From NCBI GenBank assembly GCA_031270215.1, contig JAISYB010000122.1, positions 1 to 16,993 on the forward strand: 16,993 bases of DNA. Direction: 5' to 3'. Positions 14,132 to 16,993 of the stretch are shown one piece after another. A program made the translations under genes and the position numbers. The notes under the pieces were generated by a model, which had not been told where the DNA came from, searched no databases, and saw only the letters and a list, made by a program, of their open reading frames with translations. Source of the stretch: Streptococcaceae bacterium. GTDB lineage: Bacteria; Bacillota; Bacilli; Lactobacillales; Streptococcaceae. Within the stretch, counting starts at the first letter, position 1. Each line of letters starts with the position of its first letter.

Positions 14132-15242
14132 TTTAAAACCAGGTCACACGATAGGGATTATCGGTGGCGGTCAATTAGGACGAATGATGACACTCAGTGC
14201 AAAGTATAAGGGTTATCGTGTCGGCGTTCTTGACCCGACCCCTGATTGTCCAACAGCTCAAGTTGCGGATTTTCAAATCATTGGTGCATATGATAATGTT
14301 ACAAAGCTTGAGGAATTGGCTAGCAAGGTTGATGTCATCACCTATGAATTTGAAAATGTCGATGTCGATGCGATTAATCAAATCAAAGAAATCGTTCCGG
14401 TACCGCAAGGAACAGACCTACTTGCTGTTTCACAGGATCGTTTGCTTGAAAAAACCTTCTTGGAGGAGCAGGGAATTGTCATTGCGCCTTATGCGACAAT
14501 CATTCACCCAAGTGATGTATCAATTGCACTAGATGAGGTCGGCTATCCGGCTGTCTTAAAAACAACACGTGGTGGCTACGATGGCAAGGGACAGCATGTC
14601 ATCTACTCGCAATCAGATATTGCACCAGCACTTAATCTTTTGCGGGAAAGCACCTGTGTCTTAGAGTCAATGATTGCCTTTGAAAAAGAGATTTCAGTCA
14701 TTATCTCTGGAAATGGGCAAGGTGACTACACGACTTTTCCGGTTTCTGAAAATCTGCACCGTAATAATATTTTATTTGAAACGATTGCGCCGGCACGGAT
14801 TGATTGTGAGATTGCCGAGGAGGCGAAACGGATTGCAACGCAAATTGCTAAAGGTTTAAACCTTGCAGGAACGCTCTGCGTTGAAATGTTTCTGACTGAG
14901 GAGGGGGCAATTTATGTCAATGAAATCGCTCCACGTCCTCATAATTCGGGGCATTATTCGATTGAAAGCTGCTCGCAAAGCCAATTTGACACACATATCA
15001 AAGGAATTTGCGGCTTAAAGCTTGGCGAAGTCGTGATGTTAAAGCCTGCGATTATGGTGAATATCCTAGGGGACGAATATGCCGAAACGCTGGATTTGAT
15101 TGAAGAAAAGCCGGATTGGAGTTTTCATTACTACGGAAAAGATGAGGTAAAAAGGGGTCGTAAGATGGGGCACGTTACCATTTTGACGAAAAACCTCGCA
15201 GATACCTTGGAGGAAATATACGAAACAAAGGTATGGGAATAA
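14115..15242 (+). CDS. purK: N5-CAIR synthetase PurK
   Basis: A 375-residue ATP-grasp enzyme that makes N5-CAIR from AIR, bicarbonate and ATP. Visible parts: N-terminal TIGIIGGGQLGRMM, TYEFENVD, the ATP-grasp segment AVLKTTRGGYDGKGQHVI, FEKEISVII, PVSENLHRNNIL, and the metal-binding YVNEIAPRPHNSGHYSIE. The GTG start at 14115 lies inside purE (17-base overlap) with a weak ribosome binding site, so it depends on coupled translation. PurB follows after 36 bases. Confidence 0.96.
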   Translation: MKNLFNLKPGHTIGIIGGGQLGRMMTLSAKYKGYRVGVLDPTPDCPTAQVADFQIIGAYDNVTKLEELASKVDVITYEFENVDVDAINQIKEIVPVPQGTDLLAVSQDRLLEKTFLEEQGIVIAPYATIIHPSDVSIALDEVGYPAVLKTTRGGYDGKGQHVIYSQSDIAPALNLLRESTCVLESMIAFEKEISVIISGNGQGDYTTFPVSENLHRNNILFETIAPARIDCEIAEEAKRIATQIAKGLNLAGTLCVEMFLTEEGAIYVNEIAPRPHNSGHYSIESCSQSQFDTHIKGICGLKLGEVVMLKPAIMVNILGDEYAETLDLIEEKPDWSFHYYGKDEVKRGRKMGHVTILTKNLADTLEEIYETKVWE

Positions 15243-15278
15243 GCTGTAGCTAGATTTTAATTGAGGAGGAATTAATTC

Positions 15279-16574
15279 GTGATTGATCGTTATACTCGCC
15301 CTGAAATGGGGAATATTTGGACAGAAGAAAATAAATACCGTGCGTGGCTGGAGGTTGAAATTTTAGCTGATGAGGCGTGGGCGGAGCTTGGGGAAATCCC
15401 TAAGGCAGATGTTGCTAAAATTCGGGCACATGCCAGCTTTGATGTTGCAAGAATCTTAGAAATTGAACAAGAAACACGTCATGATGTTGTTGCTTTTACA
15501 CGTGCAGTTTCCGAAACACTCGGCGAGGAGCGTAAATGGGTGCATTTTGGCTTGACCTCAACGGACGTTGTTGATACAGCATATGGTTATCAATTAAAAC
15601 AAGCCAACGATATTTTACGTGAAGATTTGCTTAAGTTTACCGAGATTATCGGTGAGAAGGCTAAGGCGCATAGATATACTATTATGATGGGTAGAACCCA
15701 CGGAGTACACGCTGAGCCAACGACATTTGGCTTAAAGCTGGCACATTGGTATTCAGAAATGAAACGTAATATTGAACGCTTTGATCATGCTGCTAAGGGT
15801 GTTGAAGCAGGGAAAATATCAGGCGCTGTTGGGACATTTGCTAATATTCCACCATTTGTTGAGAAATATGTTTGTGATAAGCTCGGTATTCGTCCGCAGG
15901 AGATTTCAACACAGGTTTTACCTCGGGATCTCCACGCAGAGTATGTTTCAGCAATGGCTTTGATTGCGACATCAATTGAGCGCATGGCGACAGAAATTCG
16001 TGGTTTGCAAAAATCAGAGCAGCGTGAGGTGGAAGAATTTTTCGCCAAGGGACAAAAGGGCTCGTCAGCAATGCCGCATAAGCGTAATCCAATCGGCTCT
16101 GAAAACATGACCGGTCTTGCTAGGGTTATCAGAGGACATGTTGTAACCGCCTTTGAGGACGTCGCACTTTGGCATGAGCGTGATATTTCTCACTCCTCAG
16201 CCGAGAGAATTATTTTGCCGGATACGACAATTTTACTAGATTATATGCTCAATCGCTTTGCGACGATTGTCAAGAATCTAACTGTTTTTCCGGAGAATAT
16301 GAAACGCAATATGAACGCAACATTTGGTTTAATCTATTCACAGCATGTCATGCTCAACTTAATTGAAAAAGGAATGACACGTGAAGCTGCCTACGACTTG
16401 GTGCAACCAAAAACTGCTGAAAGCTGGGATAATCAAGTTGACTTTAGACCACTACTTGAAGCAGACGAGCGCATTACTGCTCATCTATCCAAGGCAGATT
16501 TAGATGAAGCTTTTGACCCAACCTATCACCTGAAACGTGTTGACGAAATTTTTGAACGTGTGGGTTTAGCATAG
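15279..16574 (+). CDS. purB: Adenylosuccinate lyase PurB
   Basis: A 431-residue member of the fumarase/aspartase superfamily. It splits SAICAR to AICAR and adenylosuccinate to AMP, releasing fumarate. Conserved parts: HFGLTSTDVVDTA (about residue 88), GRTHGVHAEPTTFG with an active-site His (about 138), and the signature SSAMPHKRNPIGSEN (about 262-276), whose Ser is the catalytic base. The length fits the short bacterial form. GTG 15279 is supported by GAGGAGG (15263-15269) nine bases upstream. No own promoter is evident, so it is probably co-transcribed with purEK. Confidence 0.97.
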   Translation: MIDRYTRPEMGNIWTEENKYRAWLEVEILADEAWAELGEIPKADVAKIRAHASFDVARILEIEQETRHDVVAFTRAVSETLGEERKWVHFGLTSTDVVDTAYGYQLKQANDILREDLLKFTEIIGEKAKAHRYTIMMGRTHGVHAEPTTFGLKLAHWYSEMKRNIERFDHAAKGVEAGKISGAVGTFANIPPFVEKYVCDKLGIRPQEISTQVLPRDLHAEYVSAMALIATSIERMATEIRGLQKSEQREVEEFFAKGQKGSSAMPHKRNPIGSENMTGLARVIRGHVVTAFEDVALWHERDISHSSAERIILPDTTILLDYMLNRFATIVKNLTVFPENMKRNMNATFGLIYSQHVMLNLIEKGMTREAAYDLVQPKTAESWDNQVDFRPLLEADERITAHLSKADLDEAFDPTYHLKRVDEIFERVGLA

Positions 16575-16646
16575 CTGACTTTTCGATAGCTTGCGTTGAA
16601 CAGCAGCTATAGGTTGTAAAAATTTATAAATATTACAGTAGTGAGT

Positions 16647-16687
16647 AGCGCTACGCTAGAATTAAGACAAAGGAGTAGCGCTGTCTT
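16647..16687 (+). other. Two mutually exclusive hairpins after purB
   Basis: AGCGCTAC (16647-16654) pairs perfectly with GTAGCGCT (16675-16682). Alternatively AAGACA (16664-16669) pairs with TGTCTT (16682-16687). The second stem lies across the loop and right arm of the first, so both cannot form. A short GCTTTTA follows. This could be a terminator or attenuator remnant of the pur unit. Confidence 0.4.
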
Positions 16688-16708
16688 GCTTTTAAGAAAT
16701 TGTTCCAA

Positions 16709-16739
16709 TTGACACCGCTTGGCTTTTGCATATTATAAT
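16709..16739 (+). promoter_or_regulatory. Promoter-like TTGACA/TATAAT pair
   Basis: A perfect TTGACA (16709-16714) and perfect TATAAT (16734-16739) are 19 bases apart; using TATTAT (16731-16736) the spacer is 16. TATTATAATA is palindromic, so the -10 reads in both directions. The inferred start (about 16743-16746) coincides with the next hairpin. Confidence 0.5.
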
Positions 16740-16744
16740 AATTT

Positions 16745-16775
16745 GGCTCGGAGTGATATGCTCCAGCCTTTTTTT
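16745..16775 (+). terminator. Strong intrinsic terminator
   Basis: GGCtcGGAG and CTCCaGCC form a stem around a 7-base loop, followed by seven Ts. It can end read-through from purB, or a very short transcript from the promoter just upstream. Confidence 0.8.
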
Positions 16776-16914
16776 GTCGGCACTGCTTGTCCTCCGTAAA
16801 TTGCGAAGATTAACAGCGGTGCAAAACTTTCTCCCAGCCTTAGATAAAAAATTTTAAGTTTTAGGAATTTTTCTCAAATTTGTTAAGTTTTATCTTTCTT
16901 TTCTCTGAGTTATA

Positions 16915-16950
16915 TGTTAGAATTAATTTAATGAAATGGTTTACAAAATC
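16915..16950 (+). promoter_or_regulatory. Promoter and operator-like dyad of the gene starting at 16980
   Basis: TGtTAGAAT (16915-16923) is an extended -10 with start near 16930. Just downstream, TTACA (16931-16935) and TGTAA (16946-16950) form an inverted repeat with a central TCGA, a usual repressor position. The regulator is unknown. Confidence 0.5.
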
Positions 16951-16979
16951 GAAAATGTAAGTTGACAGGAGGGGTTGTC

Positions 16980-16993
16980 ATGTTTAAACTACT
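16980..16993 (+). CDS. Start of an unidentified gene cut by the window end
   Basis: AGGAGGGG (16967-16974) stands five bases before ATG 16980, reading MFKL before the edge. Too little to identify. The ribosome binding site lies in the loop of a small TGACA/TGTCA stem (16963-16980) whose 3' arm ends at the A of the start codon. An extended -10 promoter lies about 60 bases upstream. Confidence 0.6.

Larger units (their letters stand above)
16575..16979. other. Intergenic region after purB
   Basis: No gene is seen in these 405 bases. In order: a 7-base perfect inverted repeat ATAGCTG/CAGCTAT (16571-16577, 16604-16610); competing hairpins (16647-16687); a promoter-like pair (16709-16739) directly followed by a strong terminator (16745-16775); a GCACTGCT/AGCGGTGC hairpin (16780-16822); a direct repeat TTAAGTTTTA (16854-16863, 16883-16892); and the promoter and dyad of the next gene. 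Confidence 0.6.

Noticed and set aside
1..16993. New defence, phage or mobile system
   Set aside because: Apart from the truncated first gene and the unidentified last one, all genes belong to core families in conserved order; no integrase, transposase, CRISPR repeat, toxin-antitoxin pair or tRNA was found.

Overview
The window looks like chromosome of a low-GC Gram-positive coccus of the order Lactobacillales, most likely family Streptococcaceae. The Der, HU and UPF0210/UPF0237 proteins read like streptococcal or lactococcal ones, the order nrdR-dnaB-dnaI-nitroreductase-der matches what I recall for Streptococcus, promoters mostly carry an extended -10 (TGnTAtaAT), and the pur promoter has a lactococcal-style PurBox. 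The genus cannot be fixed from the sequence. No rRNA, tRNA, CRISPR array, complete insertion sequence or phage module was seen.

Layout. (1) 2-925: 3' part of a surface-type protein with a DUF6273-like C-terminus, closed by an intrinsic terminator. (2) 926-1497: a long regulatory gap with an operator-like dyad on a promoter, a possible 15-codon ORF and a second promoter. (3) 1498-3027: a lipoprotein flavoenzyme of the fumarate reductase/flavocytochrome c type, ending at a bidirectional terminator shared with the convergent pair UPF0210 (3147-4490) and UPF0237 ACT protein (4509-4775). (4) 4880-6286: a KtrB-type potassium channel subunit, divergent from (5) the replication and housekeeping run nrdR, dnaB, dnaI, nitroreductase, der (6470-11010), then hup (11149-11424) with its own promoter and terminator. 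(6) 11603-12737: a flavin reductase-like protein overlapping a SAM methyltransferase. (7) pyrF (12816-13529), monocistronic in appearance. (8) purE-purK-purB (13652-16574) behind a PurR-type control region. (9) 16575-16979: a 405-base gap with competing hairpins, a promoter running straight into a terminator, and the control region of a gene that starts at 16980 and leaves the window.

How the genes connect. NrdR controls ribonucleotide reduction, DnaB and DnaI load the replicative helicase, Der assembles the 50S subunit and HU packs DNA, so the centre is a growth and replication block. PyrF supplies UMP; PurE, PurK and PurB supply IMP and AMP. Four separate flavin- or redox-linked proteins (lipoprotein flavoenzyme, nitroreductase, flavin reductase-like protein and, indirectly, NrdR) lie within the same 11 kb, but nothing shows that they form one system.

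Most of the window is conserved core genome. The parts most worth checking are the GC-rich tail of the first gene, the PurR control region, the gap after purB, and the high share of GTG/TTG start codons (9 of 16 complete genes).
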